A DNA stretch of 29,799 nucleotides from Paracoccaceae bacterium. GTDB taxonomy: Bacteria > Pseudomonadota > Alphaproteobacteria > Rhodobacterales > Rhodobacteraceae. A program made the position numbers and the translations under genes. The stretch lies in NCBI GenBank assembly GCA_013214715.1, contig JABSSB010000003.1, forward strand, positions 1 through 29,799. Reading direction: 5' to 3'. The notes beneath the pieces are model-generated. The model saw nothing but the letters and a program-made list of their open reading frames with translations, had not been told where the DNA came from and ran no database searches. Positions 7,638 through 15,206 of the stretch are shown in pieces (position 1 is the stretch's first letter; every line of letters begins with the position of its first letter).

Positions 7638-9238
7638 AGCTCACATCCTCGGCCATTCCCACGTCGGAGACGTTCAAGACCAACCGTGCAGCACATCTGG
7701 AGGCGCTGTCCGAAATCCGCGAAGCGGCAGAGGCGGCGGCTTTGGGCGGCGGCGAAAAATCCCGCGCCCGGCATGTGGCGCGCGGCAAGATGCTGCCGCG
7801 TGACCGGGTGGCCGGTCTGCTGGACCCCGGATCACCGTTTCTGGAAATCGGTGCAACGGCGGCGCATGACATGTATGACAAGGCTGCTCCCGCCGCCGGT
7901 GTCGTGGCCGGGATCGGGCGGGTGCATGGGCAGGATGTGATGGTCGTGTGCAATGATGCCACCGTCAAAGGCGGCACATATTATCCGATCAGCGTCAAGA
8001 AACACCTGCGCGCACAGGAGATCGCCGCCGAATGCCATCTGCCATGCGTCTATCTGGTCGATAGTGGCGGCGCCAACCTGCCCAATCAGGATGAGGTCTT
8101 CCCCGACCGTGACCATTTCGGGCGCATCTTCTACAACCAAGCCAATATGTCGGCCCAGGGCATCCCGCAGATCGCGGTGGTCATGGGGTCCTGCACGGCG
8201 GGCGGGGCCTATGTGCCGGCCATGTCCGACGTGACGATCATCGTGAAAGAACAAGGCACCATCTTTCTGGCCGGCCCACCTTTGGTCAAGGCGGCCACAG
8301 GTGAAGTTGTCAGCGCCGAAGATCTGGGCGGCGGCGATGTGCATACCCGCCTGTCGGGTGTAGCGGATTACCTTGCCGAAGATGATGCCCATGCGCTGGA
8401 ATTGGCCCGACGGGCACTCGGCCATCTGAACAGGGCCAAACCTCAAACAGTGGATTGGCAAAGCCCGGAAGAGCCTGCCTATGACCCAGAAGAGATCCTG
8501 GGCGTCGTCCCAGCCGATCTGCGCACGCCCTACGACATCCGCGAGGTGATCGCCCGACTGGTGGATGGCTCGCGTTTTGATGAGTTCAAGCCCCGCTTTG
8601 GCGACACGCTGGTCACAGGCTTTGCGCATGTTCAGGGATGCCCCGTGGGGATCATTGCCAATAACGGCGTGCTCTTTTCCGAGGCGGCCCAGAAAGGCGC
8701 GCATTTCGTCGAGCTTTGCAGCCAGCGCAACATCCCACTGGTCTTTTTGCAAAACATCACCGGCTTCATGGTCGGACGGAAATACGAAAATGAAGGCATC
8801 GCCCGGCATGGGGCCAAAATGGTCACGGCGGTGGCCACCACCTCGGTCCCGAAGATCACCATGCTGGTGGGCGGCTCGTTCGGGGCTGGCAATTACGGCA
8901 TGGCCGGACGCGCTTATCAGCCACGCTTCCTGTGGACCTGGCCCAACAGCCGGATTTCGGTCATGGGCGGAGAGCAGGCAGCCGGCGTGCTGGCCACCGT
9001 CAAACGCGACGGGATCGAGCGCGCGGGCGGCAGTTGGTCGGCGGAGGAAGAAACCGCCTTCAAACAGCCCACGATCGACATGTTCGCCCGGCAATCGCAC
9101 CCGCTTTATGCCTCTGCCCGGCTTTGGGATGATGGAATCATCGACCCGCGCAAAAGCCGTGACGTGTTGGGGTTAAGTCTGTCTGCGGCGCTGAATGCGC
9201 CTATTGCGCCGACACGTTTCGGCATTTTCCGCATGTGA
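7634..9238 (+). CDS. liuB: Methylcrotonyl-CoA carboxylase, carboxyltransferase (beta) subunit
   Basis: A 534-residue carboxyltransferase subunit that moves carboxyl from carboxybiotin to 3-methylcrotonyl-CoA, giving 3-methylglutaconyl-CoA. Family landmarks are ARGKMLPRDRVAGLLDPGSP, PCVYLVDSGGANLPNQDEVF and QIAVVMGSCTAGGAYVPAMS in the N-terminal half. The C-terminal half has ANNGVLFSEAAQKGAHFVEL, NITGFMVGRKYENEGIARHG, SFGAGNYGMAGRAYQPRFLW and SRISVMGGEQAAGVLATVKR. Methylcrotonyl-CoA specificity, rather than propionyl-CoA, is supported by these signatures and by the liu context. The ATG overlaps the stop of the synthetase gene, with GGAGG 4-5 nt upstream. The biotin-bearing partner begins at 9677. 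Confidence 0.95.
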   Translation: MKLTSSAIPTSETFKTNRAAHLEALSEIREAAEAAALGGGEKSRARHVARGKMLPRDRVAGLLDPGSPFLEIGATAAHDMYDKAAPAAGVVAGIGRVHGQDVMVVCNDATVKGGTYYPISVKKHLRAQEIAAECHLPCVYLVDSGGANLPNQDEVFPDRDHFGRIFYNQANMSAQGIPQIAVVMGSCTAGGAYVPAMSDVTIIVKEQGTIFLAGPPLVKAATGEVVSAEDLGGGDVHTRLSGVADYLAEDDAHALELARRALGHLNRAKPQTVDWQSPEEPAYDPEEILGVVPADLRTPYDIREVIARLVDGSRFDEFKPRFGDTLVTGFAHVQGCPVGIIANNGVLFSEAAQKGAHFVELCSQRNIPLVFLQNITGFMVGRKYENEGIARHGAKMVTAVATTSVPKITMLVGGSFGAGNYGMAGRAYQPRFLWTWPNSRISVMGGEQAAGVLATVKRDGIERAGGSWSAEEETAFKQPTIDMFARQSHPLYASARLWDDGIIDPRKSRDVLGLSLSAALNAPIAPTRFGIFRM

Positions 9239-9331
9239 GGGCCAAAATGCCTACGATTGTAGTAATTGCGTCCAAAAAACTTCATAATTCATTGCTCAGG
9301 TGTGCCATCTGCTCAAAGACTGCCACCAAGA

Positions 9332-9649
9332 ATGACCATAAAAAACACAACCAAAGAGAGTTTCGCGCCGCGATTCCCGCTGCCTGCCAATGGCGGGGTC
9401 CGGTTCGAAAAACCCCGCAACAAAGACTGGATCCTCTCCCCGGCGCAGCGCCGCGCAGGCTGGCGTCGCGCTGTGCGTCGGGGGCTGACGCTGACGCTGT
9501 TTCTGGCTGCCGTGCCCGTTGGGATGGAGCTGGCGGGCGTGATGCCCGAAAGGGTCACAGAGCTGGCCTGCGCCAAGCTGGAGAAAACCTGGGTGCCTGG
9601 CAAAGCCGCGTTATGCGGGGATGTCTATCAGATCGCTTTGAACGACTGA
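9332..9649 (+). CDS. Unknown 105-residue single-pass membrane protein in the liu operon
   Basis: I do not recognise this family. The protein has a basic N-terminal half (QRRAGWRRAVRRG, residues 39-51), one likely transmembrane helix at about 52-70 (LTLTLFLAAVPVGMELAGVM), and a short tail with Cys80 and Cys95. The positive-inside rule puts the tail in the periplasm, where the two cysteines could form a disulfide. The ATG at 9332 is the only ATG in the N-terminal part of this frame, but the ribosome site is weak (CCAAG). The 93-nt gap before it is unusually AT-rich for this region. It lies between the two carboxylase subunit genes, so it is transcribed with them, but nothing shows a role in the enzyme. 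Confidence 0.7.
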   Translation: MTIKNTTKESFAPRFPLPANGGVRFEKPRNKDWILSPAQRRAGWRRAVRRGLTLTLFLAAVPVGMELAGVMPERVTELACAKLEKTWVPGKAALCGDVYQIALND

Positions 9650-9676
9650 CGCGGCGCGCCTTTGGGGAGGCGTGCC

Positions 9677-11614
9677 ATGTTTGAGCGTATCTTGATCGCC
9701 AATCGCGGAGAGATTGCCTGCCGCGTTATCCGTTCGGCCCGCGCCAACGGCATAGCTACCGTTGCGGTCTATTCCGATGCTGATGCCGACGCGCTGCACG
9801 TGGCGCTGGCGGATCGGGCGGTCTGCATTGGCGGGGCCGCGCCGGCTGACAGTTATCTGCGCGCAGATGCAATCATCAGCGCCGCTCTGGAAACCGGGGC
9901 GCAGGCGATCCATCCCGGCTATGGGTTTTTGTCTGAAAACCCCGATTTCGTCGAAGCAGTCGAAGCGGCGGGCCTTGTGTTCATCGGCCCATCCTCTGAT
10001 GCCATTCGCGCGATGGGTCTGAAAGATGCCGCCAAGGCCCTGATGGAAAAAGCGGGCGTGCCGGTGGTGCCCGGCTATCACGGCGACAACCAGGACCCCG
10101 GCTACCTCGCCGAGCAGGCCGAGCAAATTGGCTATCCTGTTCTGATCAAGGCCGTCGCGGGCGGCGGCGGCAAAGGCATGCGGCTGGTCGAGGCACCGGA
10201 GGAGTTTGCCGAGGCGCTGGACAGCGCGCAAAGTGAGGCGCAGACCGCCTTTGGCAACCCGGCCGTTCTGGTTGAGAAATACATCCTCAAACCTCGGCAC
10301 ATTGAAGTGCAGGTTTTCGGCGACGGCACAAGCGCGGTACATCTGTTCGAACGCGACTGTTCGCTGCAGCGGCGTCATCAGAAGGTCATTGAAGAAGCGC
10401 CAGCCCCCGGCATGACGCCGGAAACCCGGGCCGCGATGGGGGCCGCCGCCATACGCGCCGCCGAAGCCATTGGCTATAAGGGTGCGGGCACGGTCGAATT
10501 CATTGTCGATGGCTCAAACGGCCTGCGACCGGATGGGTTCTGGTTCATGGAAATGAACACGCGGCTGCAGGTGGAACACCCGGTGACCGAAGCGATCACC
10601 GGTGTTGATCTGGTCGAATGGCAACTCCGCGTGGCTGCAGGAGAGCCGTTGCCAGCCATGCAAGAGGATTTGTCCATCACCGGCCATGCATTTGAGGCAC
10701 GGATTTATGCCGAAGATGTCCCGGCGGGGTTTTTGCCCGCCACGGGGCAGCTGACACATGTTGATTTCCCAAGGACGGCCCGGACCGACAGCGGCGTGCG
10801 GGCCGGGGATGTGATTTCGCCCTGGTATGATCCGATGATCGCCAAGCTGGTGGTGCATGGCCCAACGCGAGAGATTGCTCTGCGCCAGCTGGATCACGCG
10901 CTGCGCCAGACCAAGCTGGCTGGGGTGACCACGAACACATCTTTCCTGCGGCTTCTGTCGGTTCAGCCGGATTTCGTGGCAGGCGATGTCGACACAGGAC
11001 TGATTGCGCGACATCTGGATGTTTTGTCCGCACAGCCAGTGGCCTGCACCAAGGCGCGGACCGTGGCGGCCTTGGCGGCACTGGATTTGTTTGAGCCGTT
11101 GCCCGCGCAGGCCGGGTTCAGCCTTTGGGGGGATCTGTCGCGGCGCGTGACACTGACCCATCAGGATGAGACCTTCGATATGCTGCTGCGCGTCGTTTCC
11201 GCCGACCATATCGAAGCTGAGGGGCCGGATTTCCAATGGTCGCTGCGCCATCGTGGCGGCGATTGGTGGATTGGCGACACAAGGCTGGCCGCCACGGTCT
11301 ATCGCGACAGCACCGAACTGGTGGTGTTCTGGGGCAATGGGTACAGGTTTGAGGTGTTTGATCCCTTGGCCTCGGCTGCAGAGGCTGGCGGTGACCCTGA
11401 TCTGATCGCTGCGCCGATGCCGGGTCTGGTCAAACTGATGGCCGCAGCGGTTGGGCAACAGGTTGCCAAAGGGGATCGGCTGGCGGTGCTGGAAGCCATG
11501 AAGATGGAGCATTCCCTGACCGCGCCTCGAGATGGGGTCGTTGCCGAGGTCATGTCCGAGACTGGCGCACAGGTGGAAGCCGGGGCGATCCTGTTGCGGC
11601 TGGCGGAGCTTTGA
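9677..11614 (+). CDS. liuD: Methylcrotonyl-CoA carboxylase, biotin carboxylase/biotin carrier (alpha) subunit
   Basis: A 645-residue subunit that carboxylates its own biotin using ATP and bicarbonate. The N-terminal biotin carboxylase domain starts FERILIANRGEIACRVIRSA and contains the ATP loop KAVAGGGGKGMRLVE. It continues with EKYILKPRHIEVQVFGDG, ERDCSLQRRHQKVIEEAPAP and FMEMNTRLQVEHPVTE. The C-terminal carrier domain holds VLEAMKMEHSLTAP with Lys609 as the biotinylated residue, 36 residues from the end as expected. The ATG at 9677 follows GGGGAGG by 6 nt and matches the family N-terminus. It works with the beta subunit at 7634 as the alpha/beta carboxylase. Confidence 0.96.
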   Translation: MFERILIANRGEIACRVIRSARANGIATVAVYSDADADALHVALADRAVCIGGAAPADSYLRADAIISAALETGAQAIHPGYGFLSENPDFVEAVEAAGLVFIGPSSDAIRAMGLKDAAKALMEKAGVPVVPGYHGDNQDPGYLAEQAEQIGYPVLIKAVAGGGGKGMRLVEAPEEFAEALDSAQSEAQTAFGNPAVLVEKYILKPRHIEVQVFGDGTSAVHLFERDCSLQRRHQKVIEEAPAPGMTPETRAAMGAAAIRAAEAIGYKGAGTVEFIVDGSNGLRPDGFWFMEMNTRLQVEHPVTEAITGVDLVEWQLRVAAGEPLPAMQEDLSITGHAFEARIYAEDVPAGFLPATGQLTHVDFPRTARTDSGVRAGDVISPWYDPMIAKLVVHGPTREIALRQLDHALRQTKLAGVTTNTSFLRLLSVQPDFVAGDVDTGLIARHLDVLSAQPVACTKARTVAALAALDLFEPLPAQAGFSLWGDLSRRVTLTHQDETFDMLLRVVSADHIEAEGPDFQWSLRHRGGDWWIGDTRLAATVYRDSTELVVFWGNGYRFEVFDPLASAAEAGGDPDLIAAPMPGLVKLMAAAVGQQVAKGDRLAVLEAMKMEHSLTAPRDGVVAEVMSETGAQVEAGAILLRLAEL

Positions 11615-11647
11615 TCGACAGTTGCGCCGAGGGCAAGGAAGCTCTTG

Positions 11648-11672
11648 GGTATTTGAGAAGCAAAGAAGCAGC
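11648..11672 (+). other. Rhodobacterales-style intergenic motif downstream of liuD
   Basis: The 127-nt gap after liuD contains GGGTATTTGAGAAGCAAAG followed by AAGCAG. From memory, stretches beginning GGTATTTG with a purine-rich tail recur downstream of genes in many Rhodobacteraceae genomes. No function is established for them that I can cite, and this is the only example I see in the window. The rest of the gap holds no credible gene. Confidence 0.3.
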
Positions 11673-11741
11673 GGCGCTGCACGGGCTTGTCAGGGGCATC
11701 TGGCTGTCCGATGCTGAACGCCATTCAAGGGGAGGGGTGGC

Positions 11742-12599
11742 ATGTTAGGCGATGTCGAGATTTTCGAAGTGGGTCCGCGCGACGGCTTGCAGAATGAGGC
11801 CCGCGATATTCCTGTGGCCGAAAAGGTGGCGCTTGTCGATTGTCTGAGCCAGGCAGGGTTCCGGCGCATCGAAGTGGCGAGTTTCGTCAGCCCGAAATGG
11901 GTGCCGCAGATGGCAGGATCGGCCGAGGTGTTGGCCGGGATCACGCGCGCTGCGGGCACGCGCTATGCCGCGCTTACGCCGAATATGCGCGGCTATGACG
12001 ATGCCCGCGCGGCCGGGGCTGATGAGGTGGCGGTATTTTTGTCAGCCTCCGAAGGGTTTTCCAAAGCCAATGTGAATGCCACGATTGACGAAAGCTTCGA
12101 AAGGATCGTTCCCCTGCTTGAGGCCGCGCGCCATATCGACCTGCCGGTGCGCGGCTACGTCTCTTGCGTTGTGGAGTGTCCCTATGATGGGCCGGTGGCT
12201 CCGGAGGCGGTCGCGCGTGTGGCTGATCGGCTATTTGGGCTGGGCTGCTATGAAGTTTCGCTGGGTGACACGATTGGGAAAGGGCGTCCCGATAACATTG
12301 CCAAGATGCTTCTGGCGGTGCGCGATGTTGTGCCGGTGGGGCGTTTGGCCGGGCATTATCACGACACTGATGGGCGCGCCTTGGAAAACATCGACGCCTC
12401 TTTGGCTTTGGGGGTGCGCGTGTTTGACGCCGCGGTTGGTGGCTTGGGGGGCTGCCCCTATGCGCCGGGCGCATCGGGTAATGTCGCAACTGAAGCCGTT
12501 GCGGCGCATTTGCAGCGGCTGGGCTATGATACCGGGCTGGATCTTTACGTGATCGACCAAGCCGCAGCGATGGCGCGGGCCATGCGGGGGGCAGCCTGA
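11742..12599 (+). CDS. liuE: Hydroxymethylglutaryl-CoA lyase
   Basis: A 285-residue TIM-barrel lyase that splits 3-hydroxy-3-methylglutaryl-CoA into acetyl-CoA and acetoacetate, the last step of leucine degradation. It has the family start EIFEVGPRDGLQNEARDIPV, with the substrate-binding Arg and metal-binding Asp in PRDG. ASFVSPKWVPQMAG follows, then the metal-ligand motif GHYHDTDGRALEN. The active-site signature GGLGGCPYAPGASGNVATE carries the catalytic cysteine, Cys238. GGGGAGGGG precedes the ATG at 11742. The stop overlaps the next ATG by one base (TGATG), so translation is likely coupled to the hydratase. Confidence 0.95.
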   Translation: MLGDVEIFEVGPRDGLQNEARDIPVAEKVALVDCLSQAGFRRIEVASFVSPKWVPQMAGSAEVLAGITRAAGTRYAALTPNMRGYDDARAAGADEVAVFLSASEGFSKANVNATIDESFERIVPLLEAARHIDLPVRGYVSCVVECPYDGPVAPEAVARVADRLFGLGCYEVSLGDTIGKGRPDNIAKMLLAVRDVVPVGRLAGHYHDTDGRALENIDASLALGVRVFDAAVGGLGGCPYAPGASGNVATEAVAAHLQRLGYDTGLDLYVIDQAAAMARAMRGAA

Positions 12600-13381
12600 T
12601 GTATCAGACAATTGCCGTTGCGCAGGACGCACGGGGCGTGGCAACGGTGACTTTGAACCGTCCTGACAAACATAATGCCATGTCGGCTGAAATGATCGCA
12701 GATCTGACCAATGTCGCCTCAGCCTTGGGGAGCGATCCTGCCGTGCGCGTTGTGGTCCTGACCGGCGCGGGACGGAGCTTTTGCGCCGGCGGCGACCTGC
12801 GCTGGATGCAGGGGCAAATGGCGGCTGACCCCGGCACGCGCTTTGCCGAGGCGCGCAAGCTGGCCGAGATGTTGCAGGCGCTGAATCAGATGCCCAAACC
12901 ACTGATCGGGGCCGTGCAGGGCAATGCTTTCGGAGGTGGTGTGGGGCTGGCATCGGTGTGTGATGTGGCCATAGGCGTGCAGGGTCTGCGCATGGGCCTG
13001 ACCGAAACCCGTCTGGGTCTGATCCCTGCCACTATCGGCCCCTATGTCCTCGCTCGAATGGGGCAGGCCATGGCGCGACGTGTCTTCATGTCCGCCCGCT
13101 TGTTTGACGCGGATGAAGCCGTGACGCTTGGGCTCTTGGCGCGTGTTGTTGCGCCTGAGGCGTTGGCTGAGGCGGTGGAACAGGAGGTTCTGCCCTATCT
13201 GTCCTGCGCGCCGGGCGCTGTCGCCTCGGCCAAGGCGTTGGCGTTGAGTTTTGGTGAGGCCGTGGATGACGCCACGATCGACCGCACGATCGCTGCCCTT
13301 GTCGCGCGTTGGGAAACCGATGAGGCCAAGGAAGGCGTCGGCGCCTTTTTCGACAAGCGCAAGGCGAGTTGGACGCTCTGA
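12599..13381 (+). CDS. liuC: Enoyl-CoA hydratase family protein, probable methylglutaconyl-CoA hydratase
   Basis: A 260-residue crotonase-fold enzyme. Family features are RPDKHNAMSAEMIADLT, TGAGRSFCAGGDLRWMQGQM (first half of the oxyanion hole), PLIGAVQGNAFGGGVGLASV (second oxyanion peptide), and LTETRLGLIPATIGPYVLAR, which includes the conserved Glu of the hydratase active site. It should hydrate 3-methylglutaconyl-CoA to HMG-CoA, the step between the carboxylase and the lyase. The operon would otherwise lack this step, so context strongly supports the assignment. The ATG overlaps the liuE stop by one base. It is the last gene of the liu operon. Confidence 0.9.
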   Translation: MYQTIAVAQDARGVATVTLNRPDKHNAMSAEMIADLTNVASALGSDPAVRVVVLTGAGRSFCAGGDLRWMQGQMAADPGTRFAEARKLAEMLQALNQMPKPLIGAVQGNAFGGGVGLASVCDVAIGVQGLRMGLTETRLGLIPATIGPYVLARMGQAMARRVFMSARLFDADEAVTLGLLARVVAPEALAEAVEQEVLPYLSCAPGAVASAKALALSFGEAVDDATIDRTIAALVARWETDEAKEGVGAFFDKRKASWTL

Positions 13382-13389
13382 GCACTGAG

Positions 13390-13405
13390 ATTTGTGATCA
13401 CAAAT
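13390..13405. promoter_or_regulatory. Perfect 16-bp palindrome between the liu and nuo operons
   Basis: ATTTGTGATCACAAAT is fully self-complementary and begins 9 nt after the liuC stop, about 43 bp upstream of the candidate nuo -35 box. Such symmetry is typical of a dimeric regulator's operator, for instance a GntR-type protein. The spacing does not fit FNR (TTGAT-N4-ATCAA) or CRP (TGTGA-N6-TCACA). Confidence 0.5.
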
Positions 13406-13415
13406 AAAACTGCGT

Positions 13416-13435
13416 CGATTCACCCGCGTGAATCG
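13416..13435. terminator. Hairpin after liuC, possible operon terminator
   Basis: Arms CGATTCAC and GTGAATCG are perfect over 8 bp around a CCGC loop. It lies between the end of the liu operon and the nuo promoter region. No clean T-tract follows, so either a weak terminator or a second regulator site is possible. Confidence 0.4.
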
Positions 13436-13447
13436 CGTCGGGATTTG

Positions 13448-13476
13448 TTGACCCTGCCGCATCGCGGCGTTACAGG
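13448..13476 (+). promoter_or_regulatory. Candidate nuo operon promoter
   Basis: TTGACC (13448-13453) and TACAGG (13471-13476) are separated by 17 bp and lie about 75 bp upstream of nuoA. The -35 box is good and the -10 box weak, as is common in GC-rich alphaproteobacteria. It is the only plausible pair in the gap. Confidence 0.4.
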
Positions 13477-13499
13477 TTCCGCCAATATGCCCGGAGCTT

Positions 13500-13517
13500 G
13501 GGGACATGGTTGTCCCC
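13500..13517 (+). promoter_or_regulatory. Stem-loop in the predicted nuo leader
   Basis: GGGGACA-TGGT-TGTCCCC forms a 7-bp perfect stem in the transcribed leader, 20 nt before the nuoA Shine-Dalgarno AAGGAG (13538-13543). It could stabilise the 5' end of the long operon mRNA or bind a regulator. Confidence 0.4.
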
Positions 13518-13550
13518 CTGCGCCCTGACGCAATATGAAGGAGCTCACGC

Positions 13551-13916
13551 GTGGAAGAGATGTTGCGGGAATACCTCCCGATCCTGGTCTTCCTGGCCAT
13601 TGCCATCGCGCTTGGCCTGATCCTGATCCTTGCGGCCGTCGTGATTGCGGTGCGCAATCCAGATCCTGAAAAGGTTAGCGCATATGAATGCGGGTTCAAC
13701 GCGTTCGACGATGCACGGATGAAATTCGATGTCCGGTTCTACCTTGTGTCGATCCTGTTCATCATTTTTGATCTCGAGATCGCATTTCTGTTTCCCTGGG
13801 CGGTGGCGTTCAAGGATATCTCGATGGTCGGCTTTTGGTCGATGATCGTCTTCCTGATCGTGCTGACGGTTGGCTTTGCCTATGAGTGGAAGAAGGGGGC
13901 TCTGGAATGGGAGTGA
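13551..13916 (+). CDS. nuoA: NADH-quinone oxidoreductase subunit A
   Basis: A 121-residue subunit with three predicted transmembrane helices (about 8-30, 66-86 and 93-113), part of the membrane arm of complex I next to the quinone site. Family signatures are NPDPEKVSAYECGFNAFDDA in the matrix-side loop and FDLEIAFLFPWAVAF with conserved acidic residues in helix 2. The GTG at 13551 is preferred over the ATG at 13560 because AAGGAG lies 7 nt upstream of the GTG. It is the first gene of the nuo operon, and its end overlaps the start of nuoB. Confidence 0.96.
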   Translation: MEEMLREYLPILVFLAIAIALGLILILAAVVIAVRNPDPEKVSAYECGFNAFDDARMKFDVRFYLVSILFIIFDLEIAFLFPWAVAFKDISMVGFWSMIVFLIVLTVGFAYEWKKGALEWE

Positions 13917-14440
13917 TGACCGGGGCCAACACGGCAGGCGCGGACAAGGACGCGGCCACGCAGGCGCTGAATGCCGAGTTGCAGGATAAAGGCTTTCTGC
14001 TGACCTCGTCGGAAAGCATCATCAACTGGGCACGCACCGGGTCGCTGCACTGGATGACCTTTGGGTTGGCCTGCTGCGCGGTTGAGATGATGCATGTCTC
14101 GATGCCGCGCTATGATGCGGAGCGTTTTGGGATCGCGCCGCGCGCCTCTCCTCGTCAGTCGGATGTGATGATCGTGGCCGGGACGTTGACCAACAAGATG
14201 GCGCCGGCACTGCGCAAGGTCTATGACCAGATGCCTGAGCCGCGCTACGTGATTTCGATGGGCTCCTGTGCGAATGGCGGCGGCTATTACCACTATTCCT
14301 ATTCGGTGGTGCGCGGCTGTGACCGCATCGTGCCTGTCGATATTTATGTGCCCGGCTGCCCGCCGACTGCCGAAGCGCTGCTGTATGGCATCATGCAATT
14401 GCAACGCAAAATCCGCCGCACCGGGACGCTGGTGCGCTAA
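13907..14440 (+). CDS. nuoB: NADH-quinone oxidoreductase subunit B
   Basis: A 177-residue peripheral-arm subunit carrying cluster N2, the last Fe-S centre before quinone. The four ligands are visible: adjacent Cys56-Cys57 in FGLACCAVEMMH, Cys121 in SMGSCANGGG and Cys151 in YVPGCPPTAE. The ATG at 13907 (MGVMTGANTAG) has AGAAGGGGG about 7 nt upstream and overlaps nuoA by 10 nt. A second ATG at 13916, overlapping the nuoA stop as TGATG, is an alternative that would remove three residues. Confidence 0.96.
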   Translation: MGVMTGANTAGADKDAATQALNAELQDKGFLLTSSESIINWARTGSLHWMTFGLACCAVEMMHVSMPRYDAERFGIAPRASPRQSDVMIVAGTLTNKMAPALRKVYDQMPEPRYVISMGSCANGGGYYHYSYSVVRGCDRIVPVDIYVPGCPPTAEALLYGIMQLQRKIRRTGTLVR

Positions 14441-14508
14441 CTAGCACGCCGCGCGGGGCAGTGGCCTTGCGTGGCAACGGAAGACGACCAAAGTCTGGAG
14501 GCCCGCGA

Positions 14509-15120
14509 ATGAGCGACGCAATGGCAGAACTGGGTGCCTATATCGAAGCCAAGCGCCCAGATAGTGTTCTGGGCTGGGACGTGGCGCATGACGAACTGAC
14601 CATCGAAGTGGTGCCGTCCAGCATCGCGGGATTTGTCGAATTTCTCAAATCAGATCCCAGCTGCCGGTTTTCCACTCTCATCGACATCACTGCCGTGGAT
14701 TACCCGGAACGGGTCAAACGGTTCGACGTGATCTATCACTTCTTGTCGATGTATCAGAACACACGCATCCGCCTGCGACTGCAGGTCCGCGAGGATGAAA
14801 TGGTCGCCTCGATCACTGACATTCATCCCTGTGCCAACTGGTTCGAGCGCGAAGTGTTTGACATGTTTGGCCTGCTGTTTTCGGGCCATCCGGACCTGCG
14901 CCGTATCCTGACGGATTACGGCTTTCGCGGCTATCCTTTGCGCAAGGATTTCCCGACAACTGGCTATGTCGAAATGCGTTATGACGAAGCGCAAAAACGC
15001 TGCATCTACGAACCGGTGAGCCTTGTGCAGGAATACCGTCAGTTCGATTTCATGAGCCCTTGGGAAGGCGCTGAATACATTTTGCCCGGCGATGAAAAGC
15101 AGGAGCAGGAAGGTAAGTGA
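14509..15120 (+). CDS. nuoC: NADH-quinone oxidoreductase subunit C
   Basis: A 203-residue peripheral-arm subunit (30-kDa family) that packs against NuoD near the quinone cavity. The signature region is WFEREVFDMFGLLFSGHPDL, continuing RRILTDYGFRGYPLRKDFPT. It is encoded separately from NuoD rather than fused as in enterobacteria. The ATG at 14509 follows GGAGG by 7 nt and gives MSDAMAELGAYIE. Its stop overlaps an ATG at 15120, where a chain of non-nuo genes begins. Confidence 0.96.
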   Translation: MSDAMAELGAYIEAKRPDSVLGWDVAHDELTIEVVPSSIAGFVEFLKSDPSCRFSTLIDITAVDYPERVKRFDVIYHFLSMYQNTRIRLRLQVREDEMVASITDIHPCANWFEREVFDMFGLLFSGHPDLRRILTDYGFRGYPLRKDFPTTGYVEMRYDEAQKRCIYEPVSLVQEYRQFDFMSPWEGAEYILPGDEKQEQEGK

Positions 15121-15206
15121 TGCGACGCGGCGGCGATCCTTTTTATGCGCAGACTTGCGGAGCCTTCGGGCCGCGGCTTTGCCTGCGCGTGACGAGGGCG
15201 GTCTGA
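15120..15206 (+). CDS. Possible 28-residue mini-ORF linking nuoC and the sulfotransferase gene
   Basis: The ATG overlaps the nuoC stop (TGATG) and AGGAAGG (15107-15113) stands 6 nt upstream, a good ribosome site. The frame ends in a TGA that again overlaps the sulfotransferase ATG. The product starts MRRGGDPFYAQTCG and shows no recognisable domain. It could be a real small protein, a remnant of a longer gene, or a translational coupler. Confidence 0.3.
   Translation: MRRGGDPFYAQTCGAFGPRLCLRVTRAV

Noticed and set aside
7832..9100. A 422-codon open frame on the minus strand
   Set aside because: It is antisense to the carboxylase beta gene, whose protein is clearly conserved; the antisense product shows no family features.
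9235..9684. An alternative plus-strand frame overlapping the 105-residue membrane protein
   Set aside because: It has no hydrophobic or domain pattern and runs into the liuD start; the chosen frame has a clear helix and charge layout.
13390..13405. FNR or CRP binding site at the palindrome
   Set aside because: FNR sites need TTGAT-N4-ATCAA and CRP sites TGTGA-N6-TCACA; here the half-sites abut with no spacer.
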